A program made the position numbers and the translations under genes. The notes beneath the pieces are model-generated. The model had not been told where the DNA came from, made no database searches, and saw nothing but the letters and a program-made list of their open reading frames with translations. Below, one piece after another: positions 6,665-14,267 of a stretch of 36,819 nucleotides of DNA. Source of the stretch: a virus; the IMG/VR virus record IMGVR_UViG_3300025132_000122, positions 1 through 36,819 of that record. One strand, given 5' to 3'. How positions within the stretch are numbered: the stretch's first letter is position 1; each line of letters begins with the position of its first letter.

Positions 6665-6950
6665 CTTTATAGCACCATTGGTCGTGATGGGTCTGATAAC
6701 TGCAACCGCCGTAGGAGCCGCTACGGTGACCGGTGAGTGCGATTATAACCCAGATGGTACCTACCCTACCCCGGATGGCGGCGTCGCAGTGTACGGCCCC
6801 TTTGAGGCCGCGCAAACGTGTGCCATGGCAGGACTGTTACCTGACATCGTGGCCCAGCGGCTGGGTATCTACGGTGACAAGGCCACCCGCCTGAATGCAG
6901 ACTGGTTACGCAAGAGGAACTTGGAGAAACAACAGGAGAACGCGCAGTGA
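6657..6950 (+). CDS. Small exported or membrane-anchored protein
   Basis: This 97-residue protein is placed at ATG 6657, about eight bases after an AAAGG site; ATG 6648 is an alternative. The N-terminus (NFIAPLVVMGLITATAVGAA) is a hydrophobic segment with an Ala-rich end, like a signal peptide or single anchor. The rest has two cysteines, a Gly/Pro-rich part and a charged helical tail (LRKRNLEKQQENAQ). Function unknown. Confidence 0.6.
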   Translation: MNNFIAPLVVMGLITATAVGAATVTGECDYNPDGTYPTPDGGVAVYGPFEAAQTCAMAGLLPDIVAQRLGIYGDKATRLNADWLRKRNLEKQQENAQ

Positions 6951-7456
6951 ATATCTTTTACCTAGACAGAGACCCTAAGAAATGTGCCGAGATGCATTGC
7001 GACAAGCACGTGGTCAAGATGATCCTGGAATATGCACAGCTGCTCAGTACTGCGCACCATTGGGTCGATGGTAATCCCATTGTCGATTGCTACAAGGCAA
7101 CCCATAAGAACCACCCCAGTGCAGTGTGGGCTAGGGAAAACCGTAGTAATTACCAATGGTTGTGGCAGCTTCTTGATAACTTGCTGCAAGAGTACACTCT
7201 CAGGTACGGCAAGACGCACAAGACCGAGAGCAGTGGGGTATTTCTAGCACTGAAAACGCTGCCGTGCGATTTACCGGGCGGTAAGTTCACTGATCCACCC
7301 CAGTGCATGCCCGACTATTGCAAAGCTCCTGATGCTGTGATAGCATATAGGAACTACTACATCAGGGAGAAATCATATATGGCGCGTTGGAAAAACACTG
7401 ACTCACCATTGTGGTACAAAATTGGACTCGCAGCTGAACTGAAGGAGGCAGCATGA
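6947..7456 (+). CDS. Conserved viral protein with HCDKH motif, function unknown
   Basis: GTG 6947 overlaps the previous stop. The 169-residue protein starts MNIFYLDRDPKKCAEMHCDK followed by HVVKMILEYAQLLSTAHHW. This N-terminus is strongly conserved in a family I recall from marine phages and large viruses, without a proven function. The clustered Cys13, His17, Cys18, His21 and later His-His suggest a metal site. It is densely packed among nucleotide and replication genes, so a nucleic-acid or nucleotide role is likely but unproven. Confidence 0.7.
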   Translation: MNIFYLDRDPKKCAEMHCDKHVVKMILEYAQLLSTAHHWVDGNPIVDCYKATHKNHPSAVWARENRSNYQWLWQLLDNLLQEYTLRYGKTHKTESSGVFLALKTLPCDLPGGKFTDPPQCMPDYCKAPDAVIAYRNYYIREKSYMARWKNTDSPLWYKIGLAAELKEAA

Positions 7457-7656
7457 AGATGTACAAGTGGAGCTATGACGAAGAGATCACCGCCGAAGAG
7501 TTTCTCAAGCGACTGGTGCCGCTGGTAAACGGCCCTGTGCAGACGATGTGGGAGTGCGACGGCGATATGTTCATGTCTGACTACTCAAAGCTGTGCGATG
7601 CAGCTGCGCGTCTCAGGCATTTTAAGGACCAGATGGAGGGCACCGATGAAGCGTGA
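7453..7656 (+). CDS. Hypothetical 67-residue protein
   Basis: The ATG overlaps the preceding stop. The acidic protein begins MKMYKWSYDEEITAEEFLKR and contains a MWECDGDMFMSDY segment. No family recognised. Both ends overlap neighbouring genes, which supports expression. Confidence 0.6.
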   Translation: MKMYKWSYDEEITAEEFLKRLVPLVNGPVQTMWECDGDMFMSDYSKLCDAAARLRHFKDQMEGTDEA

Positions 7657-7936
7657 CGATGTAATAGCCAAGGCAGGCGAACTGATCAACGGCGACAGAA
7701 AGGAGGACTACGGTGACGCATACCTGAACCATATGCGCATCGCCGAGTTCTGGAACAACTACCTAGAGACCGAGACCAAGATCACGCCCACCGACGTGGC
7801 GATGATGATGCTGTTGGTCAAGGTGGCCAGGCTGATGCACACATACAAGGAGGATAGCTTCGTGGATATCTGTGGATACGCAGCGTTAGCAGGGGAGATG
7901 TCACGTGCTGATGTCAAACGTCCTGACTGGGGGTGA
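7646..7936 (+). CDS. DUF6378-like phage protein
   Basis: This 96-residue protein starts at ATG 7646 inside the end of the previous gene. The N-terminus (RDDVIAKAGELINGDRKEDY, then GDAYLNHMRIAEFWNNYL) and the middle (TPTDVAMMMLLVKVARLMH) match a common phage family that I know as DUF6378. All-helical with acidic residues, it recalls MazG-type nucleotide hydrolases, but I do not see a clear catalytic set. It sits beside nucleotide-metabolism genes. Confidence 0.75.
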   Translation: MKRDDVIAKAGELINGDRKEDYGDAYLNHMRIAEFWNNYLETETKITPTDVAMMMLLVKVARLMHTYKEDSFVDICGYAALAGEMSRADVKRPDWG

Positions 7937-8003
7937 GATCATTGCCTTGTCTACCACGGGAGTCGTGCTGATAACCCTTTGTTACTTTATCTGGAGAGGT
8001 TAA
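7911..8003 (+). CDS. 30-residue single-pass membrane protein
   Basis: An ATG at 7911, within the end of the previous gene and about 13 bases after AGGGGAG, opens a 30-codon frame. It encodes MSNVLTGGEIIALSTTGVVL followed by ITLCYFIWRG. Residues 8-28 form one hydrophobic helix ending in Arg. The TAA overlaps the next ATG (TAATG). It resembles the tiny membrane proteins phages use against host functions, but role is unknown. Confidence 0.55.
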   Translation: MSNVLTGGEIIALSTTGVVLITLCYFIWRG

Positions 8004-8209
8004 TGGAAGAGTACATACAAGACGCATACTTCGACGCACTGATCAAGGAGGGACTAGACGCTGACGTTATCGGTTGGCTGATACAGATGGCCGAGATCAA
8101 TCAGCGGACACCTACGTACTTTGTCATGATGGCGCTGGAAGAGTTCAAGATGTACCTAGACCAGTCACCAGAGTACGAGATAGAGCTAGAAGAGGAGAGT
8201 GTACATTGA
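8003..8209 (+). CDS. Hypothetical 68-residue acidic protein
   Basis: It starts at ATG 8003 overlapping the preceding stop. It is all-helical and acidic, with EYIQDAYFDALIKEGLDADV and a C-terminus EIELEEESVH. The stop overlaps the TTG start of the primase-helicase, so it is likely coupled to it. No family recognised. Confidence 0.65.
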   Translation: MEEYIQDAYFDALIKEGLDADVIGWLIQMAEINQRTPTYFVMMALEEFKMYLDQSPEYEIELEEESVH

Positions 8210-9852
8210 TCTTAGAAGAACATGAAGGATCAAAGGCGGTCAAGACGCACCAGCCTTGCCCAGACTGCGGGAGCAGCGATGCCCTGACTATCTACGACGA
8301 TGGGCACACCTACTGTTTCAGCTGTGAGCAGGTCACCAGAGATCAGGAGATGGATAACGTGGTGGAATATGTTCCAAAGGACACGGGACCGGACAAGCCG
8401 TGGTCTGACAGGCGGATCAGCCCAGCCGTGGCGGAGTACTACGACGTAACTGCAAGCGACATGGCCGTGGTCTTTCCATACCATAACCAAGACGGCTTGG
8501 CGGTGGCCAAGAAGATCAGACACAAGGGTAAACAATTCAGCACAGACGGAGATTTCAAAAATTGTACGCTATTTGGGACGCATACACTGAACAAGACCAT
8601 AGGCCAGAAATCAAAGACTATTATCGTAACAGAAGGTGAAGCCGACGCACTGGCAGCGTTCCAGATGGCCAACCTGATACCTAGTTCCGCCACCAGTATC
8701 ATGAAGAGATCACAGGCGGTGACCAGTGCGCTGAGTATCAAGAGCGGACAGGCCAGTGCAGCTAGGGATTTCAAGAATAACCTAGAGCTACTGGAGACGT
8801 TCGATCGCGTGTTCATCTGCTTTGACAACGAACCTAGGGCACAGGAGGCAGCGGAACAGTGCGCCAAGTTGCTCAGACCGGGCAAGGCGTTCATCGTAAA
8901 GCTGGAGCACAAGGACGCCTGCGAGTACACCAGCCAAGACAAAGCTGACCTGTTCGTAGCCAGTCTGAAGAACGCCAGCTGCTATACCCCAGCGGGGATC
9001 AAGAACGCAGCCACGGATTTCGACGGGCTATGGTCTGAGCAAAACCTGGCTAGCGTGGAGTTCCCATGGCCACAGCTACAGTCCAAGACACTGGGCACTC
9101 GTGGCAGGGAGATCGTCACATGGGCAGCTGGTACAGGCGTGGGCAAGAGCAGTATCCTGCGCGAACTACAGCACTACCTGCTGAAGAACACCGGTGAAAA
9201 CATAGGCATCATCGCCTTGGAGGAGTCAGTGGACCGCACACGGCGGGGTATCTTGGCGGTAGAAGCAAGTGATAGACTGCACCTGAACGAAGTATTCAGT
9301 AAGTATTCTAAAGAACAGATCAGAGAATACTTTGACTGTACTCTGGGTACTGGCAGGGTGTTCATCTATGACCATTTTGGTAGCCTAGAGATGGACGACC
9401 TGCTAGACAGGGTGCGGTACATGGTGCAGGGACTAGACTGCTCGACTATCTTTATCGACCACCTGAGCATACTGGTCAGTGGTCTGGAGATCACCGACGA
9501 ACGCAAGGCCATAGACCGGACCATGACACTGCTCAGACAGGTCACGGAGGAGACAGGATGTTCGATCCATTTGGTCACACATCTGCGCAGGCTGGGCAGC
9601 GACAGGTCTCACGAGGAAGGCGTGGAGGTAAACCTTGGTCACCTGCGTGGTAGTCATGGCATCGCGCAGATCAGTGACACCGTGATAAGCCTAGAGCGTA
9701 ACACCCAGAGCGACGACGTGGTTGAATGCAACACTACGACCATGCGGGTTCTGAAGTGCAGGTACACCGGTGACGTGGGAGCATGTGATCGCTTGTTCTA
9801 TGACAAGACATCTGGTAGACTAAGTGTAACACACCAACAGGATGAGTTTTAA
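8206..9852 (+). CDS. T7 gp4-like primase-helicase
   Basis: This protein unwinds the replication fork and makes primers. It has 548 residues starting at TTG 8206, which overlaps the previous stop and follows GAGGAGAG. A zinc site (Cys18, Cys21, Cys37, Cys40) recognises primase templates. TOPRIM follows with EGEADAL starting at Glu143 and the DNE-type stretch FICFDNEPRA. The RecA-like helicase has Walker A GTGVGKSS at 309-316 and Walker B TIFIDHLSILVSG, then the VTHLRR and GSHGIAQISDTVI segments. Length is close to T7 gp4A (566). The zinc finger is retained, so primase should be active. Confidence 0.93.
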   Translation: MILEEHEGSKAVKTHQPCPDCGSSDALTIYDDGHTYCFSCEQVTRDQEMDNVVEYVPKDTGPDKPWSDRRISPAVAEYYDVTASDMAVVFPYHNQDGLAVAKKIRHKGKQFSTDGDFKNCTLFGTHTLNKTIGQKSKTIIVTEGEADALAAFQMANLIPSSATSIMKRSQAVTSALSIKSGQASAARDFKNNLELLETFDRVFICFDNEPRAQEAAEQCAKLLRPGKAFIVKLEHKDACEYTSQDKADLFVASLKNASCYTPAGIKNAATDFDGLWSEQNLASVEFPWPQLQSKTLGTRGREIVTWAAGTGVGKSSILRELQHYLLKNTGENIGIIALEESVDRTRRGILAVEASDRLHLNEVFSKYSKEQIREYFDCTLGTGRVFIYDHFGSLEMDDLLDRVRYMVQGLDCSTIFIDHLSILVSGLEITDERKAIDRTMTLLRQVTEETGCSIHLVTHLRRLGSDRSHEEGVEVNLGHLRGSHGIAQISDTVISLERNTQSDDVVECNTTTMRVLKCRYTGDVGACDRLFYDKTSGRLSVTHQQDEF

Positions 9853-9995
9853 TGGCAAGAAAAATACAGAACGTCTACAGTCCACGCAGCAAGACCAAGC
9901 GGCGGCGCAAGCCTAGGCCGTTCAACCATAAGAAAAAGGTGGGCAAGCGTTCACCGTTCTTTGGAATGCAGAAAAAGAAACGAGGGCAAGGATGA
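9852..9995 (+). CDS. 47-residue highly basic protein
   Basis: ATG 9852 overlaps the helicase stop, and the TGA overlaps the thyX ATG. The sequence starts MARKIQNVYSPRSKTKRRRK and continues with many Lys/Arg, so it has a very high positive charge. It probably binds nucleic acid; the location between primase-helicase and ThyX suggests a replication-time role. No family recognised. Confidence 0.6.
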   Translation: MARKIQNVYSPRSKTKRRRKPRPFNHKKKVGKRSPFFGMQKKKRGQG

Positions 9996-10618
9996 TACAG
10001 GTAGCACTGATAGACAAGATGGGCACTGACCTGAGCGTGGTCAATGCTGCACGTGTCAGCTTCAGCAAGGTCCACATAGAGATGGAGCACAAGGACGAGA
10101 AGCTGATCAAGTACTTGGCAAAGCACCAGCACTGGTCGCCGTTTGGTCACACCAGTTTGCAGTTTCATATCCATGCGCCTGTGTTCGTTGCCCGGCAGCT
10201 GGCCAAGCACCAAGTTGGTCTGGTCTGGAACGAGGTCAGCCGCAGGTATGTCAGCGATCAGCCCAGCTGCTACAGCCCAGAAAAGTGGCGCAAGGCAGCT
10301 GACGACAAGAAGCAGGGGTCAGTGGACCAAGAAGTGCAAAGCTCTAAGTTGATCAGTAAGATATACGATGAAGCCGTGCGCACTGCAATAGCAACGTATG
10401 ACAACATGATAGACCTTGGTGTCTGTCCTGAGCAGGCACGTGCTGTGCTGCCGCAGTCCATGTATACCGAGTGGTACTGGACCGGTAGCCTGTACGCCTT
10501 CAGCCGAGTCTGCAAGCTCAGGCTGGCACCTGACGCCCAGCAAGAGACTAGAGAGGTAGCCTTGAAGATATCAGAAGCGTGTGCCAGAGAATTCCCTGTT
10601 AGCTGGAAGTACCTGTGA
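9992..10618 (+). CDS. thyX: Flavin-dependent thymidylate synthase
   Basis: It makes dTMP from dUMP using FAD, NADPH and methylene-tetrahydrofolate. The 208-residue length is typical. The ThyX signature is present in the phage form ARQLAKHQVGLVWNEVSRRY, where the usual RHR is KHQ and there is one extra residue before NE; I recall the same variant in other marine phages. PFGHTSLQFHIHAPVFVARQ upstream and SLYAFSRVCKLRLAPDAQQE downstream are conserved. It supplies thymidine for phage replication together with the RNR gene. Confidence 0.95.
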   Translation: MIQVALIDKMGTDLSVVNAARVSFSKVHIEMEHKDEKLIKYLAKHQHWSPFGHTSLQFHIHAPVFVARQLAKHQVGLVWNEVSRRYVSDQPSCYSPEKWRKAADDKKQGSVDQEVQSSKLISKIYDEAVRTAIATYDNMIDLGVCPEQARAVLPQSMYTEWYWTGSLYAFSRVCKLRLAPDAQQETREVALKISEACAREFPVSWKYL

Positions 10619-12264
10619 GAGTCTGCTACCTAGACATAGAGACCGACAGCCTTGATGCCAGTGTGATACATTGCGTGGTCACCTTTGACTCGGATGTTGG
10701 CATCAGGGTCTGGACACAGGCCGATGGTCTACAGGACTATCTTGATAAGTTCCAAGAGGTGGTTGCGCACAACGGGCTGAGCTTCGACTTCCCTGTGCTA
10801 GCCAGGCTATGGGGTGTCCGGTTGAAGTTCGACCAGATGGTGGACACACTGGTCCTGTCCATGATGGAGAACCCGTCACGGGAGGGAGGACATAGCCTTG
10901 ACGCATGGGGCAAACGCCTAGGCAAACACAAGGCCGAGTTCAGTGGAGATTTCAGTGCATATACACGCGAAATGCGAGACTACTGCATTCAAGACGTGAA
11001 GGTATGTATGCACCTACATTGGACACTATGGGCAGAGATGGAGGACGAGTTCAGCGAACAGTCGATCAGGGACGAGCACAGGATGCGCATCGTTGCTGAC
11101 CGGGTAAGCGGTAATGGGTTTGGTCTGAACAAGCACAAGGCCGTGGAGCTTTACAACAGGCTGGTCCTAGAACAGGACCGGATCGCAGCCGAGTGCGTCA
11201 GCATGTTCCCGCCGATTGTACAAGAGAGGTACTCCGAGAAGACGGGCAAGCGTTTGAAGGACAAGGTCACGGAGTTCAACCCGGCGAGCAGGCAGCAGAT
11301 CGCGGAGCGCCTGATCGAGCTAGGCTGGAAACCAACGGAGCTAACGCCCAGCGGCAGGGCAAAGGTAGACGAGAAGACACTGTCCAAGTGCAGCCTGCCC
11401 GTGGCACAGAAGCTGGCTAGGTACTTCCTGCTACAGAAGCGGTCTGCACTGGTCAAGGCATGGATCGAAGCCTGCTCAGCTGAGTCTAGGGTGCATTGCA
11501 GGTATCGCACACTGGGGGCTATCACCAACCGCATGAGTTGCGTCAGCCCTAACCTGCAACAGGTACCGGCTGTGCGCGTGGAGTACGGCAAAGATTGTAG
11601 AGAGTTGTTCGAAGCCCCGCAGGGCAGCAAGTTGCTGGACACAGACGCAGCTGGCTTAGAGCTACGGGTGCTGGCACACTATATGGATGATGAGAGGTTC
11701 ACACGTGAGATACTTGAAGGAGATGTACACACTGCTAACCAACAGATGGCTGGTCTGGAGACTAGAGACCAAGCTAAGACGTTCATCTACGCGCTTCTCT
11801 ATGGAGCGGGAGACGCAAAGATCGGAGCGGTGGTCAACGGGTCTGCCAAAGATGGTGCGCAACTTAGGTCGCGGTTTATGGCGAATATGCCAGCTTATAA
11901 GAGATTGAGCGAGGCGGTCATACACAAGGGAGAATCGGTGGGAAAGCTCAAAGCATTGGACGGTAGAGTGCTCAGGGTCAGATCAGGACACGCCAGTCTG
12001 AACACTTTGATCCAAGGGTCTAGCGCAGTGCTTATGAAGAAGTGGTTTATGTACGTTGATTATCACCTAAGAAGGAGACAGGCGAATGCAAAGATCGTAG
12101 CAATGGTTCATGACGAATTAGTTATAGAAAGTGGTAGTAAAGATGTTGACCTTGCCAAGGATTGTGTTATACTATCTATACGTCAGGTCAACAAGGCGTA
12201 CAAACTGCGTTGCCAGCTAGACTGCGACGTGCAAATTGGAAACAACTGGAGCGAGATACATTAA
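10615..12264 (+). CDS. T7-like family A DNA polymerase
   Basis: This is the replicative polymerase, 549 residues from GTG 10615. The 3'-5' exonuclease is intact: DIE at residues 7-9, AHNGLSFDFPVL, and YCIQD. The polymerase has motif A DTDAAGLELRVLAHYM, motif B RDQAKTFIYALLYGAGDAKI and motif C VHDELVIE. The residue equivalent to E. coli Phe762 is Tyr392, as in T7. It is about 155 residues shorter than T7 gp5 and seems to lack the thioredoxin-binding loop, so processivity must come from elsewhere. The start overlaps thyX. Confidence 0.95.
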   Translation: MRVCYLDIETDSLDASVIHCVVTFDSDVGIRVWTQADGLQDYLDKFQEVVAHNGLSFDFPVLARLWGVRLKFDQMVDTLVLSMMENPSREGGHSLDAWGKRLGKHKAEFSGDFSAYTREMRDYCIQDVKVCMHLHWTLWAEMEDEFSEQSIRDEHRMRIVADRVSGNGFGLNKHKAVELYNRLVLEQDRIAAECVSMFPPIVQERYSEKTGKRLKDKVTEFNPASRQQIAERLIELGWKPTELTPSGRAKVDEKTLSKCSLPVAQKLARYFLLQKRSALVKAWIEACSAESRVHCRYRTLGAITNRMSCVSPNLQQVPAVRVEYGKDCRELFEAPQGSKLLDTDAAGLELRVLAHYMDDERFTREILEGDVHTANQQMAGLETRDQAKTFIYALLYGAGDAKIGAVVNGSAKDGAQLRSRFMANMPAYKRLSEAVIHKGESVGKLKALDGRVLRVRSGHASLNTLIQGSSAVLMKKWFMYVDYHLRRRQANAKIVAMVHDELVIESGSKDVDLAKDCVILSIRQVNKAYKLRCQLDCDVQIGNNWSEIH

Positions 12265-12704
12265 TGGCACCTACAGCACAGCACTACCTTGAAGGCGTTA
12301 TGTTCTTCCCCTACCTGTTCGACGTTAAGGATAAGTTCGACCGGTTCTCTGTTGCCTTGGCACTGGAGGGAGACCAGGTTGGTCATGCAAAGAAGCTGGG
12401 CCTAAAGGTCAAGCAGGAGGAAGGCAAGATGGATGGCCTGCCCTATGTCCAGCTGAAGAGCAACTACGAACCACAGCTGTTCGACGGTGACGGGAAGGTC
12501 TACAGCGGACCACGTCAGCTGGCCAATGGGTCAAAGGCTACTGTCCGCATCAGCCAGAAGCCGTACAACAATAAGTACGGCACGGGCGTGACCACGTTCA
12601 TGAACGCCGTGAAGATCACGGAAGCCATTGAGTACAACCCAGAAGGTGGATCGTCCTTTGCTGATACAAAGAAAGACGATCTGAACGATGACGTTCCGTT
12701 CTAA
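12264..12704 (+). CDS. Single-stranded DNA-binding protein, T7 gp2.5-like
   Basis: This 146-residue protein directly follows the polymerase (TAATG overlap). A beta-rich body is followed by the acidic tail KKDDLNDDVPF ending in Phe, the hallmark of phage and bacterial SSBs that dock with polymerase and helicase. Sequence similarity to T7 gp2.5 is not obvious by eye; the tail, size and position support the call. Confidence 0.7.
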   Translation: MAPTAQHYLEGVMFFPYLFDVKDKFDRFSVALALEGDQVGHAKKLGLKVKQEEGKMDGLPYVQLKSNYEPQLFDGDGKVYSGPRQLANGSKATVRISQKPYNNKYGTGVTTFMNAVKITEAIEYNPEGGSSFADTKKDDLNDDVPF

Positions 12705-13305
12705 GTACGGACATTGGGACACAGATGCGGTAGGCGAGTTCAATCCGGGAGACCATTTTGGATTTGTCTACCGCATCACCCACAAGGAGTCAGGCAAAAG
12801 CTACATAGGATGCAAGCACCTATACAAAACCAGACGAGGAAAGCGTACAACGGAAAGCAACTGGAGGTATTATAGCTCAAGCTCCAAGGAGTTGGCACCA
12901 TTGATAGCCAAACTTGGAAAGAAGCAATTCACCTTTGCAATTTTGTTGTTATGTAGAAACAAGCGTGACCTGTACTACAACGAGATGAAGATGCAGGTCG
13001 ATCTGGATGTTCTTGAGAGCGACAACTTTTATAACAAGAACATCGGTGGCAGGCGTTTCTTCAGACCGGTCAAGAGTTATGGCGAAGAGTTCCGGGACAA
13101 ACTACGGGGCACCAAGAACCCCAAGTACCTAGGACCGTTCACTATCACCTATGACAACGGTGTTCAACACCGGGTCACAGATATGTCCATGAGAGAGTTC
13201 GCTGAGTGCCATGGATACGACCAAGCCAATCTCAGCAAGGTCAAGAACGGTAAAGCTAAACGTTGCAAAAACATTGTGAAGGTGGAATATGACGAAGACA
13301 ATTGA
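12688..13305 (+). CDS. GIY-YIG endonuclease with C-terminal HTH
   Basis: The 205-residue protein has the GIY-YIG core at GFVYRITHKESGKSYIG (residues 25-41), a basic helix with ESNWRYYSSSS, the conserved Glu99 in YYNEMK, and NFYNKN. The C-terminal MSMREFAECHGYDQANLSKV and the following KNGKAKRCKNI look like a NUMOD-type DNA-binding helix, as in homing endonucleases. It begins inside the SSB tail codons (17-base overlap). T7 carries endonuclease I at the same place after its SSB gene, so this may be a functional substitute; a homing enzyme is the alternative. Confidence 0.75.
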   Translation: MTFRSKYGHWDTDAVGEFNPGDHFGFVYRITHKESGKSYIGCKHLYKTRRGKRTTESNWRYYSSSSKELAPLIAKLGKKQFTFAILLLCRNKRDLYYNEMKMQVDLDVLESDNFYNKNIGGRRFFRPVKSYGEEFRDKLRGTKNPKYLGPFTITYDNGVQHRVTDMSMREFAECHGYDQANLSKVKNGKAKRCKNIVKVEYDEDN

Positions 13306-14110
13306 CACACTGGTAGACGACATCTATCAGCTGGTAGACCAAGGAACCAAGAAGCCAGACCAAGAGGCGTTGTTCGCACTGGGCAGCACGGTGATGGACG
13401 CAGTGCGGCGACAGCTGTGGATGGGAACAGCGGAGTCCAAGCCTAGGCTGCGGATGTCTAACATCGGCAAGCCATGCTCTCGGTCTTTGTGGTACGACAT
13501 CAACGGCGACGATCAAGCAGAAGACTTCAGCCCACAGACTCGGTTGAAGTTCATGATCGGTGACATCGTTGAGGCACTGTTGATCTACTTGGCCAAGGAG
13601 GCTGGGCACGAGGTCACGGAGCAGCAAGCAGAGATCGAAATGGATGGCATCAAGGGTCACATTGACTGCGTGATCGACGGTGAGCTTGTCGATATTAAAT
13701 CTGCTTCTTCGTACAGCATGAAGAAGTTCAAGAACGGTACGCTGCCAGACGACGATCCCTTCGGTTACATCAGCCAGATCAGTGGCTATGGCAACGCACT
13801 AGGCAAGAGCCGTGGCACATTCTTGGCCTTTGATAAATCCAGCGGGGAGCTTGCCACGTATACGCACTCCCAGCTGGAGAACACGAAGATGAAGATCGCG
13901 GAGATCAAGACCGCTGTCTCTCAAGTTGATCCGCCTGATCGTGCGTTTGCCACCGTTAAGGATAGGCAGTCTGGTAAGCAGAAGCTGGGCGTCAACTGTT
14001 CGTACTGCTCACACAAGCAGACCTGTTGGGAAGAACTTGATGTTAAGTTCAGATCAGGGAGGCCGGTGTTCTTAGTACCGGGGGAGGAAGCAAGTGCCCC
14101 AACTTTCTGA
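13289..14110 (+). CDS. Cas4/RecB-like PD-(D/E)XK exonuclease with Fe-S cysteines
   Basis: This 273-residue nuclease likely degrades host DNA or processes replicating phage DNA ends. The catalytic core is GHID (Asp126) and VDIKSAS (Asp135, Lys137), then QISGY (Gln163-Tyr167), the RecB QxxxY motif. Cys63 (GKPCSR) together with Cys237, Cys240 and Cys246 (CSYCSHKQTC) form the four-cysteine set that holds a 4Fe-4S cluster in Cas4 and AddB. It lies where T7 has its exonuclease gene. No cas1/cas2 or repeats are near, so a CRISPR role is not suggested. Confidence 0.85.
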   Translation: MTKTIDTLVDDIYQLVDQGTKKPDQEALFALGSTVMDAVRRQLWMGTAESKPRLRMSNIGKPCSRSLWYDINGDDQAEDFSPQTRLKFMIGDIVEALLIYLAKEAGHEVTEQQAEIEMDGIKGHIDCVIDGELVDIKSASSYSMKKFKNGTLPDDDPFGYISQISGYGNALGKSRGTFLAFDKSSGELATYTHSQLENTKMKIAEIKTAVSQVDPPDRAFATVKDRQSGKQKLGVNCSYCSHKQTCWEELDVKFRSGRPVFLVPGEEASAPTF

Positions 14111-14267
14111 AGAGCAGCTTAGGGACATCGCGGATGCGTACAGCTGTGAGCAGATCATCGACATACTCGACATTGATTCGCTCACTCTGTTAGACTTCTT
14201 CCGCGAGTACGTAGAAGACAACCTAGATAAATTCAACTTGAGGCCGGTAGACTGCAATGACTTTTAA
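14094..14267 (+). CDS. Small acidic 57-residue protein
   Basis: The GTG start at 14094 follows GGGGAGGAAG with good spacing. The frame overlaps the nuclease gene at its 5' end and the RNR gene at its 3' end. It begins MPQLSEEQLRDIADAYSCEQ and is helical and acidic, ending in CNDF. No family recognised; function unknown. Confidence 0.65.
   Translation: MPQLSEEQLRDIADAYSCEQIIDILDIDSLTLLDFFREYVEDNLDKFNLRPVDCNDF

Noticed and set aside
8439-8942. 167-codon leftward frame inside the primase-helicase gene
   Set aside because: Hydrophobic shadow frame opposite the conserved primase domain; no regulatory signals.
13289-14110. Possible CRISPR link because of the Cas4-like nuclease
   Set aside because: No repeat-spacer array or cas1/cas2 frame exists in the window; phage Cas4-like nucleases usually act in DNA processing.
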